Assembly (NCBI RefSeq): GCF_013393185.1
Contig: NZ_QJQX01000082.1
Span: 48,551 to 112,550, forward strand
Reading direction: 5' to 3'
DNA length: 64,000 bases
From: Sphingobium lactosutens
GTDB lineage: Bacteria; Pseudomonadota; Alphaproteobacteria; Sphingomonadales; Sphingomonadaceae
The notes under the pieces were generated by a model, which had not been told where the DNA came from, made no database searches, and saw only the letters and a program-made list of their open reading frames with translations. The translations under genes and the position numbers were made by a program. This document shows positions 34,890 to 44,047 of this stretch, one piece after another. The first letter of the stretch is position 1. Each line of letters opens with the position of its first letter.

Positions 34890-35948
34890 TTATTCTGCCA
34901 AGCCCATCACCCGGCGGTTCAATGTGCGATCTGCACCGCCAGCCGCGAAATCGTCGAAGGCATGTTCGGTGACTTGAATGATGTGCCGCTGGATGAAGGG
35001 AGCACCTTCCGCTGCGCCGACCTCGGGATGTTTGAGCGCGCATTCCCATTCCAGCACGGCCCAGCCGGGGAAATCATTCTTCGCCATCTTCGAGAAGATC
35101 GCCGGGAAATCGACTTGACCGTCACCCAGAGACCGGAAACGACCGGGACGGTCGGCCCATCCCTGATAGCCGCCATAGACGCCCGAACGGCCCGATGGGC
35201 GGAACTCGGCGTCCTTCGCATGGAAGCATTTGATGCGTTCGTGGTAGATGTCGATAAAGGCCAGATAGTCCAGTTGTTGCAACACGAAATGGCTGGGATC
35301 GTAAAGGATGTTGGCGCGCGGGTGATTGCCGACCCGATCGAGAAACATCTCAAAAGTCACGCCATCGTGCAGATCCTCACCGGGATGGATTTCGAACGCT
35401 GCGTCGACGCCATGATCCTCGAAAACATCTAGGATCGGCTTCCAGCGCCGGGCGAGTTCGTCGAACGCATCCTCGACCAGTCCCGCGGGACGTTGTGGCC
35501 AGGGATAGACATAGGGCCAGGCCAGTGCGCCGGAAAATGTGGCATGAGCGGTAAGGCCCAAGCGCTGGCTGGCACGGGCGGCCTTCTTGACCTGATCGAC
35601 GGCCCATGCCTGCCGGGCAGCCGGATTGCCGCGGACTTCGGGCGCGGCGAAGGCGTCGAACTGCGCATCATAGGCGGGATGGACGGCTACAAGTTGCCCC
35701 TGCAAATGGGTCGACAGTTCGGTGATCGACAGCCCATGCGCGGCGAGGGCGCCTTTCACTTCGTCGCAATAATCCTGACTCTCGGCGGCCTTCGCAAGAT
35801 CGAACAGGCGCGCGTCCCAGCTTGGAATCTGCACACCCTTATAGCCCAGTCCGGCAACCCAGCGGGCGATGGAATCGAGGCTGTTGAACGGTGCGGTGTC
35901 GCCCGCGAACTGCGCCAGGAAAATGGCCGGGCCAAGGATCGTTTTCAT
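34890..35948 (-). CDS. TIM-barrel sugar phosphate isomerase/epimerase family protein (IolE/3-keto-glycoside lyase type)
   Basis: The 352-residue protein is of the AP-endonuclease-2 TIM-barrel superfamily. Metal ligands expected in the family are visible: Glu186 in AAFEIHPGED, Asp217 in NILYDPSHF, His243 in IKCFHAKDAEF and Glu300 in WAVLEWECAL. No signal peptide is present, so it is cytosolic. Family members epimerise sugars or eliminate across the glycosidic bond of 3-keto sugars. It is 2 bp from the oxidoreductase gene upstream and 26 bp from the DUF1080 gene downstream. The adjacency suggests action on the oxidised sugar. Confidence 0.85.
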   Translation of the reverse strand: MKTILGPAIFLAQFAGDTAPFNSLDSIARWVAGLGYKGVQIPSWDARLFDLAKAAESQDYCDEVKGALAAHGLSITELSTHLQGQLVAVHPAYDAQFDAFAAPEVRGNPAARQAWAVDQVKKAARASQRLGLTAHATFSGALAWPYVYPWPQRPAGLVEDAFDELARRWKPILDVFEDHGVDAAFEIHPGEDLHDGVTFEMFLDRVGNHPRANILYDPSHFVLQQLDYLAFIDIYHERIKCFHAKDAEFRPSGRSGVYGGYQGWADRPGRFRSLGDGQVDFPAIFSKMAKNDFPGWAVLEWECALKHPEVGAAEGAPFIQRHIIQVTEHAFDDFAAGGADRTLNRRVMGLAE

Positions 35949-35949
35949 G

Positions 35950-37074
35950 TCATTCTCCGGGAACGAGGAGGGGCACCCAGCCTGCCTGCCGGGCGCTTGC
36001 GTCCACAGCGGTGGAGATAAAGGCCATCGAGCGGACTCCGTCGTCTATGCCGGGCAGCAAAGGCGCGGGTTCGCCGCGCAGAAGGCGGGCGAAATCGGCA
36101 TAGAGGTTGGCGAAGGCCTCCAGATAGCCTTCCGGATGGCCGCCGGGTGTCCGGCTGGCTATGCGTGCATCAGGGCCGAGCGCCGTGTCGCCAGCCTGAA
36201 TAATCTCGGTGCGGCCATTGCCATGATGCAGGATGAGGGCGTTGGGCGATTCCTGCCGCCAGTCCAGTCCGCCCGTTTCGCCATAGACGCGAATATGCAG
36301 GCCGTTACGTTCACCGACCGCAATCTGGGACGCCATCAATACTCCGCGCGCGCCATTGTCAAAGCGCAACAGCACAGTGCAGTCATCGTCCAGCGCCCGG
36401 CCCGGCACCACGGCGGCCAGATCGGCCAGCAGTTCGGTGACAGACAGGCCCGTGACGAACTCCGCCAGATGGAAGGCATGGACCCCGATATCGCCAATGC
36501 AGCCGCCAAGCCCTGAGCGCGCGGGATCGACACGCCATTCGGCCTGCTTGCCGCTGGCTTCACCTGCCAGCCATCCCTGCGGATATTCGACCACGACCTT
36601 GCGAATCTTGCCCAGCCCCCCCGCAGCGATACGGGCGCGGGCTTCGCGCACCAACGGATAGCCCGAATAGGTGTAGGTGAGGGCGTAGGGCTGCCCTGAT
36701 GCGCGGACCAAGTGGCGCAGTTCGAGCGCTTCGTCCAGCGTCGCCGTGGCGGGCTTGTCGCTCAACACGGGCAGGCCTGCGGCCAGCGCGGCTTTCGCGG
36801 CCGGCAGGTGCAGATGGTTGGGCGTGACGATCGACAGAAAATCGATGCCATCGTCCCGGCCCGTTTCGGCGGCAATCATCGTGTCGAGATCTGCATAGGC
36901 CCGCGCGGCATCGATGCGGTACCGTTGCCCGGCATCGCGGGAGCGAGCAGCGTCGCTGCTGAACGCGCCCGCGGCCAAGGCAATGGCGCCGTCCAGTTCT
37001 GCGGCGATGCGGTGCACCGGCCCGATAAATGCGCCGGGACCACCGCCGACCATTCCCATGCGAAGCTTCGTCAA
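35950..37074 (-). CDS. Gfo/Idh/MocA family oxidoreductase
   Basis: The 374-residue NAD(P)-dependent dehydrogenase has a Rossmann start (MGMVGGGPGAFIGPVHR). It shows VTPNHLHLPAAKAAL, a SDKPATATL motif (EKP variant with the catalytic lysine) and the GCIGDIGVHAFHLAEF helix carrying the conserved aspartate and histidine. A beta-sheet C-terminal domain completes it. Members of this family oxidise sugars and glycosides, including at C3. It is placed between the GH3 gene and the TIM-barrel gene in the same operon, which suggests that it makes or reduces a 3-keto sugar. No signal peptide. Confidence 0.9.
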   Translation of the reverse strand: MTKLRMGMVGGGPGAFIGPVHRIAAELDGAIALAAGAFSSDAARSRDAGQRYRIDAARAYADLDTMIAAETGRDDGIDFLSIVTPNHLHLPAAKAALAAGLPVLSDKPATATLDEALELRHLVRASGQPYALTYTYSGYPLVREARARIAAGGLGKIRKVVVEYPQGWLAGEASGKQAEWRVDPARSGLGGCIGDIGVHAFHLAEFVTGLSVTELLADLAAVVPGRALDDDCTVLLRFDNGARGVLMASQIAVGERNGLHIRVYGETGGLDWRQESPNALILHHGNGRTEIIQAGDTALGPDARIASRTPGGHPEGYLEAFANLYADFARLLRGEPAPLLPGIDDGVRSMAFISTAVDASARQAGWVPLLVPGE

Positions 37075-37117
37075 CGCTATTCTCCTAGACCGGCCGGGGC
37101 AACCATGGTGATGCGGC

Positions 37118-39502
37118 TCAAGCGATGGTCTCCGGCGCTGTGATCGAGAGGTCGAAGGCGATATCGGCGGCGGAGCGGCCTACGAAGAGGCGGGGCGATG
37201 CAATGTCCCGCCAGCCATCGTTCCAATATTGCAGGCGGCGCGTAGGGATCGTGATAGTCAGATCGCGTCGTTCGCCCGGATGTAGATGCAGCTTGGCAAA
37301 ACCGACCAGCGCCAGTTCCGGCTCCCGGCGATAGATCTGTATCACGTCGCTGCCCGGCCGGTCGGACCGGTTCTCCACCGTGGCCGTGACGAGGCAGCCA
37401 TCCTCGACGGTCGTAATGCTGGCGGAGAGCAGGGCCATATCCGCATAGCCGAAGCCCGCGCCCAGCGTGTGCCGGGGATTGGCCATGCCGCGATACCCCA
37501 GCCGGGTTCCCTCACGGTAGGCAAGATCGCCGTTCGCGTCGGGCGTCAGCGACAGGGCGGGATAGTCCGCTTCCTGCCGCGCGATGGATACGGGCATCCG
37601 CCCGCCCGGTTCCAGATCGCCCGCCAGCACCTGCGCGATGGCAGTGCCGAACCCTTCGCCCGGATACCAAGCGACGAGCAGGGCCGCGGCTTTATCCTCC
37701 CAACTGGTATCGAACGCGTGACCGACATTGGCGATAACGGCGGTGCGCGGGTTGGCGGCGGTGACAGCCTCGATCAGCGCCACCTGTTCTTCGGGCAGGT
37801 GAGTGTGGCTGCGGTCCTTGCTTTCCACGCTGGCGTCGGACGTTTCGCCGACGATGAGGATGACAGCATCGGCCTTTTGCGCCAGCGCGACCGCGCGACC
37901 CAGCATCGCTTCGGCCGAGTCCGGGCGGCGGATGCCATACCATAAACCATGTACGCGCGCGGGATCATAGGTGAACTCGACCTCGACTGCATAATCCTGA
38001 CCGGCGTTCAGTTTTATCGCGGCATGACGGGCATCGCCGCTCTTGAGCTTGCCCATCACATCTGATGACGGGATGGCTTCCTGTTGCGCGATCAGGTCAA
38101 CCCCGTCGATCCGCATCGTGACCGGGCCGGTGGCGCCGACATAGAAAAGATGGTCGCCGTCATCCTGCGCATGGAACAGGCCCCGTGCCACGATGCGAGC
38201 GGGGCGACCGAGAGCGGCGACATCGTCGTGAACGCCCGCGAACCATACGAGCGAATTGGTGTCGCGGGTTTCGCTTGCGATCAGGCGCGCATCGTTGCCC
38301 TGTCCGTCATAATAATCCACGGTCATGCCACTGACATAGCCATCGCCCAGGTCGCGGACCGGGCTGACGGACATGGATGGCAGGCGGGGTTGCGGGTCGA
38401 CGCCGGGTTCGTAATCCACATGCGCATGACCGGCGTAACGCGTCATGATCGCTTCGAGCGGGCGAACCGTGATGGGGGTGGCAGAAATCTTGGCGAAGGT
38501 GCCGCCTTGATAACAGGGAGCAGCCGCGTTCGGCCCGATGATCGCAACATGCCGGTCGCGTCCCGGAACCAGCGGGAGCAAGCTGCCTTCATTGCGCAGC
38601 AGCACGAACCCTGCGGCGGCTGCTTCCACCAGCAGGTCATCGGCCGCCTTGCCCGTGATCGGAGCGTTTTTCTCGCCCTTGAACCGGAGTGCAGCGAGCG
38701 CGACGCGTGATGCAGCGTCGGTCACGCGATCTTCGCTGATCTCACCCTGCGCGACCGCTTCGGCAGCTTTGGGACCAAGGAAGCGTGCGGGACCAGGCAT
38801 TTCCAGATCCAGCCCGGCGTTGAGCGTCGCGACAGTGGAATGGGTGCCGAACCAGTCGCTCATCAGCACGCCGGGAAAGCGCCATTCGTCCTTGACGACG
38901 GCGGTCATGACATGGTGCTGCTCCGCGCACCAGTCGCCGTTGAGGCGATTATAGGCGACGAGCATCCCGCCGACCCCAGCGTTCGCGCACAGTTCGAACG
39001 GCAGCAGATAGATTTCGCGCAACGTGCGTTCATCGACAACGGCGTTCATGTGGTCGCGGTCGGTTTCGCTATCGTTGCAGACGAGATGCTTGGCGACCGA
39101 AGCGGTGCCGGTGGATTGCAAACCGGTCGCCCATGCGGCGCCTATGATACCGGCCAGCAGCGGCTCTTCCGAAAAATATTCGAAAGCGCGGCCTGCAAGC
39201 GGGCTGCGGGCAAGGTTGACGTTGGGCGCAAGGACCATGTCCACGCCCATGCGGATCGCTTCTCCGCCGACTAGCGCGCCCACGCGCTTGTTCAATTCTA
39301 CGTCCCAACTCGCGCCCAGCGCGGTAGGGCAGGGGCTAAGAAGGGCGATGTCGCGTTCATCGACACGACCGCTCGCGATGCCCATGGGGCCGTCCGCCAT
39401 GGCCAGCGAAGGAATTCCGGCCTCCTCATAGCCCACGGTGGTCCACATGGTGGCGCCCGCACTCATGGCCAGGCGCTGGCTGGGGGTAAGGTTATCGGTC
39501 AA
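37118..39502 (-). CDS. GH3 beta-glucosidase with PA14 and FnIII-like domains
   Basis: The 794-residue glycoside hydrolase has the (alpha/beta)8 domain with nucleophile Asp216 in FPGVLMSDWFGTHS. The second domain carries VESKDRSHTHLPEEQ, where Glu near residue 560 is the expected acid/base. A PA14 domain is inserted around residues 380-520, and an FnIII-like end (GSDVIQIYRREPELALVGF) completes it. There is no signal peptide, so it should act in the cytoplasm on imported glucosides. The start is TTG, overlapping the FMN reductase stop as TTGA, in line with operon translation. A separate truncated GH3 end occurs at 59261. Confidence 0.93.
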   Translation of the reverse strand: MTDNLTPSQRLAMSAGATMWTTVGYEEAGIPSLAMADGPMGIASGRVDERDIALLSPCPTALGASWDVELNKRVGALVGGEAIRMGVDMVLAPNVNLARSPLAGRAFEYFSEEPLLAGIIGAAWATGLQSTGTASVAKHLVCNDSETDRDHMNAVVDERTLREIYLLPFELCANAGVGGMLVAYNRLNGDWCAEQHHVMTAVVKDEWRFPGVLMSDWFGTHSTVATLNAGLDLEMPGPARFLGPKAAEAVAQGEISEDRVTDAASRVALAALRFKGEKNAPITGKAADDLLVEAAAAGFVLLRNEGSLLPLVPGRDRHVAIIGPNAAAPCYQGGTFAKISATPITVRPLEAIMTRYAGHAHVDYEPGVDPQPRLPSMSVSPVRDLGDGYVSGMTVDYYDGQGNDARLIASETRDTNSLVWFAGVHDDVAALGRPARIVARGLFHAQDDGDHLFYVGATGPVTMRIDGVDLIAQQEAIPSSDVMGKLKSGDARHAAIKLNAGQDYAVEVEFTYDPARVHGLWYGIRRPDSAEAMLGRAVALAQKADAVILIVGETSDASVESKDRSHTHLPEEQVALIEAVTAANPRTAVIANVGHAFDTSWEDKAAALLVAWYPGEGFGTAIAQVLAGDLEPGGRMPVSIARQEADYPALSLTPDANGDLAYREGTRLGYRGMANPRHTLGAGFGYADMALLSASITTVEDGCLVTATVENRSDRPGSDVIQIYRREPELALVGFAKLHLHPGERRDLTITIPTRRLQYWNDGWRDIASPRLFVGRSAADIAFDLSITAPETIA

Positions 39503-40089
39503 GCGGGTTGCTCCAGCATGGAAAAGCGCATGATCTGCATCGCCTGCGCGCGAATGGCTCCGGCGACGCCTTCATCGGCTAGGCTGCCGTCGGGGGCGAA
39601 GGGGCGCTGCTCCACCGAATTGACGGCGATGCCGACCGGGGTCGGCCAGCCACGCATGGCGTGCACGACGTCGCGGAGCGCGGAAAGGGTGGTGCCGCAA
39701 GCCTGCCAGCCCGCTGCGGTGACGACCAACCCGACGGGGCGACCGTCGAAGTAGACGCGGGTGTCGCTGCGCAGGTCTTCCAGCAGATCGACCGCATTCT
39801 TCACCAGGCCCGAATAGCCGCCATGATAGCCGGGGCTGCCTATGACGATGCCGTCAGCCGAGCGGATGGCCTCCACCAGCGCAGTCTCCTGTTCGGTACG
39901 CTGCGGATTTTCAGGGTTGAAATGCGGCAGGGCTGCAAGCGCCGGACCATCGAACATGATTGTTTCCGCGCTTAGTCGGGCACATTCGGAAAGCACCGCG
40001 CGAACGATCCGTTCACTGGAGGACGCCTGACGGAACGTGCCGCCAAGGCCGACGATCCGCTTGGCACGCGGCAAGGAAGAATCCGACAT
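39499..40089 (-). CDS. NADPH-dependent FMN reductase
   Basis: The 196-residue flavodoxin-like protein has the signature GLGGTFRQASSSERIVRAV near the N-terminus and GSPGYHGGYSGLVKNAVD in the middle, both FMN-phosphate binding loops. It would supply reduced FMN. The start at 40089 (MSDSSLPR) is preferred; an in-frame ATG lies 12 bases upstream at 40101. It is between the LLM monooxygenase gene and the GH3 gene in the same operon, so it is the likely reductase partner of that monooxygenase. Confidence 0.9.
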   Translation of the reverse strand: MSDSSLPRAKRIVGLGGTFRQASSSERIVRAVLSECARLSAETIMFDGPALAALPHFNPENPQRTEQETALVEAIRSADGIVIGSPGYHGGYSGLVKNAVDLLEDLRSDTRVYFDGRPVGLVVTAAGWQACGTTLSALRDVVHAMRGWPTPVGIAVNSVEQRPFAPDGSLADEGVAGAIRAQAMQIMRFSMLEQPA

Positions 40090-40149
40090 ATCGCACTCCA
40101 TTCAGAAAATGGCGCGGCCTTCTTGCGGACCGCGCTCATCGACAATTCA

Positions 40150-41262
40150 TCAGATGGGTTCGGATACCTTGAACGCGGGCATCACCTTTTCCGACAACAA
40201 GCGCAGCGTTTGGTCGCCAAGGCGCAGCCGTTCCTTGGTCAGCGGGCCGGTTGTGGTGCCGCACAGGATGTTGCCGATGCCCAGCTCCTCATAGGGTTTG
40301 AGATGCTCGATCACCGTTTCCGGCGAGCCATAGAGGCACCATGTGCCGATCCAGTCATCGGTCAGCGCGTTGGGCGTGCGATCGGTCTTCTTGTTTGCCG
40401 AGTCCGATTCGGCGCGCGCGTTGAATTCCGCCTCGCGTTCGATCGCGTTCTGGTAGGAACGCAGGATCACTTCCAGTTCCTCGCGTGCCTGCTCGTCCGT
40501 TTCGGCGACATGGACCACCTGATAGGTGTGCGTCGTCCAGTCCAGCGCGGCGGCGATGACTTCCGGCGAATGACCCGCTTCGTCCAGCATCTGGCGGTAA
40601 ACGCCGAAATATTTGGCGACATGCTTCATCGGTTCCGTGCCGCCGATCTGGGGCGGGGTGAAGGCAGGGATGAATGCAGGCCAGCCATTTTCGGCGGCGC
40701 GGCGGGCGCTCGCTTCCTTCATGGCGACGGGCATCAGGCGGGCGTGGCGCGGCGAATATTGCGCCGGGGCGATGCGCTGGAGAACGCGGCCCTTATGTGG
40801 TCCATTGTCGATATCGACAGCCGGGTCTTCCATGCTCTTCGCCCACAGCTGCTCCGCGATGGCGAGGTTGTTCTCCGAAACCTGTCCGGCTTCCTTATAG
40901 TTGACGCCAAAGCCGATCATTTCTTCGGGCGTGGTGCCGCTGCCCACGCCCACCAGCAGCTTGCCGTCGGTCAACTGATCGAGGATGTTGATCCGTTCCA
41001 CGAAACGCACGGGATGGTGCAGGGGCACGGAAACGACGGAAAAGCCGAAATGCATGCGCGGCAGCTTCGCAGCCAGATAGGAAGCGAACATGAAGCTGTC
41101 CGAAGCGATCGGCATATAGCCGTTGAAATGATGATCCGGCATGAAGATCGCATCGAAGCCCAGCTTTTCGGCTTGCGTAGCGTGCGCTGTCAGATCCTGG
41201 ATCAGTTTGCGATCCTCATCAGCGGCCATCGAACGAGCATTAAGGAACACAGAAAAGCGCAT
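40150..41262 (-). CDS. LLM-class flavin-dependent monooxygenase
   Basis: The 370-residue luciferase-like protein uses reduced flavin and oxygen. Family marks visible are MRFSVFLNARS, TAHATQAEKLGFDAIFMPDHHF, FGFSVVSVPLHHPVRFVERI, and LTDGKLLVGVGSGTTPEEMIGFG. The start at 41262 follows GGAGGGG; the open frame to 41301 is not used. It is the first gene of the operon LLM, FMN reductase, GH3, Gfo/Idh/MocA, TIM barrel and DUF1080. An operator-like palindrome lies about 85 bp upstream. The substrate may be the aglycone released from the glycoside. Confidence 0.9.
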   Translation of the reverse strand: MRFSVFLNARSMAADEDRKLIQDLTAHATQAEKLGFDAIFMPDHHFNGYMPIASDSFMFASYLAAKLPRMHFGFSVVSVPLHHPVRFVERINILDQLTDGKLLVGVGSGTTPEEMIGFGVNYKEAGQVSENNLAIAEQLWAKSMEDPAVDIDNGPHKGRVLQRIAPAQYSPRHARLMPVAMKEASARRAAENGWPAFIPAFTPPQIGGTEPMKHVAKYFGVYRQMLDEAGHSPEVIAAALDWTTHTYQVVHVAETDEQAREELEVILRSYQNAIEREAEFNARAESDSANKKTDRTPNALTDDWIGTWCLYGSPETVIEHLKPYEELGIGNILCGTTTGPLTKERLRLGDQTLRLLSEKVMPAFKVSEPI

Positions 41263-41345
41263 TATCCCCTCCATCGCTGCCCTTTGGGCGCAGTATGACA
41301 ATCCGTTCTCATCAGCTTGGGAAGCCGCGAGTTCGCCACTTAATT

Positions 41346-41359
41346 AGAACATTAATTCT
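41346..41359. promoter_or_regulatory. Operator-like inverted repeat, site B
   Basis: AGAAC-ATTA-ATTCT is a perfect inverted repeat (AGAAY-N4-RTTCT form) embedded in TAATTAGAAC. It lies upstream of the LLM monooxygenase gene, in a 196-bp intergenic stretch. The same TAATTAGAAC 10-mer and palindrome occur at site C. Confidence 0.65.
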
Positions 41360-41458
41360 CATTGCTGATACGTACTTTATACATACGCTGTCAACCATTA
41401 ATTCGAAGGGCTATTCTATTTCTGGCCCGGCAAAGGGGACCGCATGCTGTGTGAGGGA

Positions 41459-41971
41459 TCACGCGTCGGGCGCGGTAAAGTGCAGGCCAGCGCCGTAAAA
41501 GCGCACTATGCCGGGACCGTCCACCTGCACACACAGCTGAACGCCAAAGCGCGTTTCGATCACGGGTTCGACCGGCAGGTCGGTCCGCAATCGGTTGGAG
41601 GCAGGGTAAAAGCGACGCCACATCTCCGGCGGCTCGAACGGTTCTGGGGTGCCAGTCAGCGGGATATTAGGTTCGCACAGATGCTGGCGATGCATGCCGC
41701 CGTGGTGCACACAGACCCAGCTGACGATCGCGCCTTCCTCCGTTTCCCACAGCAGGGAAGCCCGGTCCACTATGCCGCCTGCGGGCAGTTGAAACGGAAA
41801 ATGGAACCAGACCTTCCTGTCGGGACGGATGCGGAAGCTGGACGAAAAGCCGCGATGAAAACCGCGGCCCTTCGACCAGTCCATATCATCAACGATATCC
41901 AGCCAGGCGGGGCCGCTTTCCTGAATCTGAACCGCCGCAGGGGCCAGCCATATCTCTTGCTTTACGCCCAT
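41459..41971 (-). CDS. Hypothetical protein, last gene of the transporter/CGD operon
   Basis: The 170-residue protein is rich in aromatic residues and predicted mostly beta (VWFHFPFQLP, RASLLWETEEGAIVSWVCVHHGG, GIVRFYGAGLHFTAP). It has no signal peptide. The start at 41971 follows AAGGAG and overlaps the thioredoxin-like gene; an alternative start is 41995. I do not recognise a family with certainty. It ends the operon that begins with the MFS gene at 46287, so a role in glycoside or aglycone metabolism is inferred from position only. Confidence 0.6.
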   Translation of the reverse strand: MGVKQEIWLAPAAVQIQESGPAWLDIVDDMDWSKGRGFHRGFSSSFRIRPDRKVWFHFPFQLPAGGIVDRASLLWETEEGAIVSWVCVHHGGMHRQHLCEPNIPLTGTPEPFEPPEMWRRFYPASNRLRTDLPVEPVIETRFGVQLCVQVDGPGIVRFYGAGLHFTAPDA

Positions 41972-42573
41972 GATGGCTCCTTGTCTTCGCGCCATTTAAT
42001 GCTGCACCCGGCGCTTGCGCGCTGGGGCTGAGGAGCGGGTTGCCCGGCGAGCAGAGCGTCAACCGCTGCCCGCATATCTTCTCCCGTCACAGGCAGGTCG
42101 GTACGCAGCGGCGGCAGGCCAGGAACGGGCGGTCGGTCGATCTTGGGTCGGCTGGAATCGAACTGACCTGCGTAGAACAGCGTGCGATCCGGTCCGAACA
42201 GGAAAAAGTCCGGTGTGCAGATCGCGCCATAGGCCAGCGCCACATCCTGATTTCCATCATGCAAATAGGGGAAGGTCAGGCCATGATCCTTCACGAACCG
42301 CGCCATGTGCGCGGCATCATCCTCCGCATATTCGCCGGGATCGTTGGACGATATGGCGACGGTCGCCAGCCCGCGCGGCGCATAGTCCTTTGCGAAAGCG
42401 GCGAACTGGTCGATCAGGTGCAGCACGAAGGGGCAATGATTGCAGATGAAGGCGACGAGTAAGGCCGGTGAACTGGAGAAATCATCCAGCGTCGTGATTT
42501 TCCCTTCGGTATCGGGAAGGGCGAAAGGCTGAGCCGGTGATCCAAGCCCTTCCATACGTGACATACGGAGCAT
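41962..42573 (-). CDS. Thioredoxin-fold protein (AhpC/TSA-redoxin type)
   Basis: The 203-residue protein has the peroxiredoxin-like start PAQPFALPDTEGKITTLDDF and a C-x-x-C motif CNHCPFV (Cys44, Cys47), typical of the redoxin group that is not a classic peroxidase. The YLHDGNQDVALAYGAICTPD segment with a second Cys is conserved in the group. The start at 42573 follows AAAGGA. It is cytosolic, coupled to the preceding esterase gene within 36 bp. It may keep a partner enzyme reduced, which is inferred from the fold. Confidence 0.82.
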   Translation of the reverse strand: MLRMSRMEGLGSPAQPFALPDTEGKITTLDDFSSSPALLVAFICNHCPFVLHLIDQFAAFAKDYAPRGLATVAISSNDPGEYAEDDAAHMARFVKDHGLTFPYLHDGNQDVALAYGAICTPDFFLFGPDRTLFYAGQFDSSRPKIDRPPVPGLPPLRTDLPVTGEDMRAAVDALLAGQPAPQPQRASAGCSIKWREDKEPSWA

Positions 42574-42608
42574 GTTTTTCCTTTCGATTGGGGCGAGGCG
42601 ACGGGCTT

Positions 42609-43553
42609 TCAGCGCTTGCCCAGCAACTCGTTGACGGCGAGCCACTTCATGAACCCCTCGATCCAGCCATCGCTGGTGGTGCCGGGTCGGCCAAGGCCGA
42701 AGCCATGTCCCCCATTCTGGTAAAAGTGAAACTCGACCGGGCGTTTAGCGCGCACCCAGGCTTCGATCAGGCCGAAACCCTGGCTCGCGAAGAAATGGTC
42801 GTCTTCCGCCAGCACCGCATACATGGGCGGGGCGTCGACGGGCACGTCGCGCGGGGTCAGGCGGCCATAGATCGGCGCAATGAAGGCCGGGCGCTCCCCC
42901 GCTTTTGCGGCAAGCGTCGTGGCGATGGTCGTGAAGGCGCCCGCGGAAAAGCCCATCATGCCGACACGTTTGGGGTCGATCCGCCACTCTTTCGCCCGCG
43001 ACCTTACCAGCGCAAGCGCGGCCAGCCCGTCCTCGCGACTGTAGCTGGGCGTGTCCTGCGGCGGGCGAACGGTTGATGGTTTTCCGGTGCGGCCTGCGGT
43101 CATCTCGCGCGCAAAAACGTCGAAGTCTGCAGGCGTCGGGACCAAACGATATTTAAGCACGAATGCCGCGATCCCATGATCCGCCAGCCAGCGCGCGACC
43201 GCATAGCCTTCAGTTTGCATGGCGAGGCCGAGGAAGCCGCCGCCAGGCGCGACGATGACGGCCGTGCCGGTCGCCTTCTCCGGGTTTGGCAGGACAGGGG
43301 TCAGCGTGGCGGCCGATACGTTGCGAACTTGCAGTTCGCCGTTCATCAGGAACCAGTTTTCCGCGGGAACATCGGGCGCTTGCGGGCCGGTGCGGAGCGG
43401 AATGGCAGTGTTTTGAGAAGGAGGAGCGGCAGGCGCGAAGCTGAACGTCGGCGCTGTGCTTTGTGCAGGAGCTTGCGCCAGAGCAATATGCGGCGTGGCC
43501 GCGAACAACGCCAGTACGGCGCCGCCCGAACGCCAATAGGAACGTCTGATCAT
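42609..43553 (-). CDS. Secreted alpha/beta hydrolase (acetyl xylan/carbohydrate esterase-like)
   Basis: The 314-residue protein starts with a basic signal sequence (MIRRSYWRSGGAVLALFAATPHIALAQA). Its alpha/beta fold shows an oxyanion loop VIVAPGGGFLGL, a nucleophile elbow MMGFSAGAF and a catalytic His in NGGHGFGLG. These are like the BD-FAE/acetylxylan esterase-type hydrolases. The start at 43553 is chosen over the open frame to 43646, which overlaps the CGD beta gene. It is in the operon with the CGD pair and may remove acyl groups from glycosides. Confidence 0.85.
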   Translation of the reverse strand: MIRRSYWRSGGAVLALFAATPHIALAQAPAQSTAPTFSFAPAAPPSQNTAIPLRTGPQAPDVPAENWFLMNGELQVRNVSAATLTPVLPNPEKATGTAVIVAPGGGFLGLAMQTEGYAVARWLADHGIAAFVLKYRLVPTPADFDVFAREMTAGRTGKPSTVRPPQDTPSYSREDGLAALALVRSRAKEWRIDPKRVGMMGFSAGAFTTIATTLAAKAGERPAFIAPIYGRLTPRDVPVDAPPMYAVLAEDDHFFASQGFGLIEAWVRAKRPVEFHFYQNGGHGFGLGRPGTTSDGWIEGFMKWLAVNELLGKR

Positions 43554-43642
43554 CTTCTCCTCCCGATTATTTTCTGGGCCGCACTCATGAAGAGCGATAA
43601 TCGGCATGGCGGCGACATGCGCCGCCATGCCGACTTTTAAGG

Positions 43643-44035
43643 TCACGCTGCGAGTTGCAGTTCGCGGGCAGTCTTGGTCGTGGGAACGAAGGGCAGGTAG
43701 GACACGCGCATCCGCACGGCGATCTCCACCTTGTGCGCGCCGGGCGTCAGGCCGCCGGGGCGCTTCACGATGACCGTCGCCTTTTCGCCGAAGTTCCAGC
43801 GATCGTCATAAACGGTCTCCAGCTCGTCCAGCGTCCAGCTGCGCCCCCGCACCGAGAAGCGAACATTCTCGCGCGCGACCGCTTCGCCATCGATGGTGAG
43901 GCCAATATCCTCGATCATCGAAAGGCCAAGGCCGCGATAATAGGGCAGGCGGGCGAGCAGCGAGAAGCCGGTCACTTCACCATTGTCGACGACATTCTCA
44001 AATCCTTCGTCGCACAGCATCATCTTGTCGAACAT
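43643..44035 (-). CDS. C-glycoside deglycosidase beta subunit (DUF6379), copy 1
   Basis: The 130-residue protein is the small all-beta subunit of the C-glycoside deglycosidase type. Its signature is LPYYRGLGLSMIEDIGLTID in the first half and RWNFGEKATVIVKRPGGL plus VRMRVSYLPF near the end. In known systems it forms a complex with the TIM-barrel alpha subunit and helps to break the C-C or C-O bond of a 3-keto-glycoside. It begins 12 bp after the alpha gene stop. It is a paralogue of the 128-residue protein at 58734, with which it shares YYRGLGLSMIE and RxSYLPF. Confidence 0.9.
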   Translation of the reverse strand: MFDKMMLCDEGFENVVDNGEVTGFSLLARLPYYRGLGLSMIEDIGLTIDGEAVARENVRFSVRGRSWTLDELETVYDDRWNFGEKATVIVKRPGGLTPGAHKVEIAVRMRVSYLPFVPTTKTARELQLAA

Positions 44036-44047
44036 ATCCGTGTCTCC

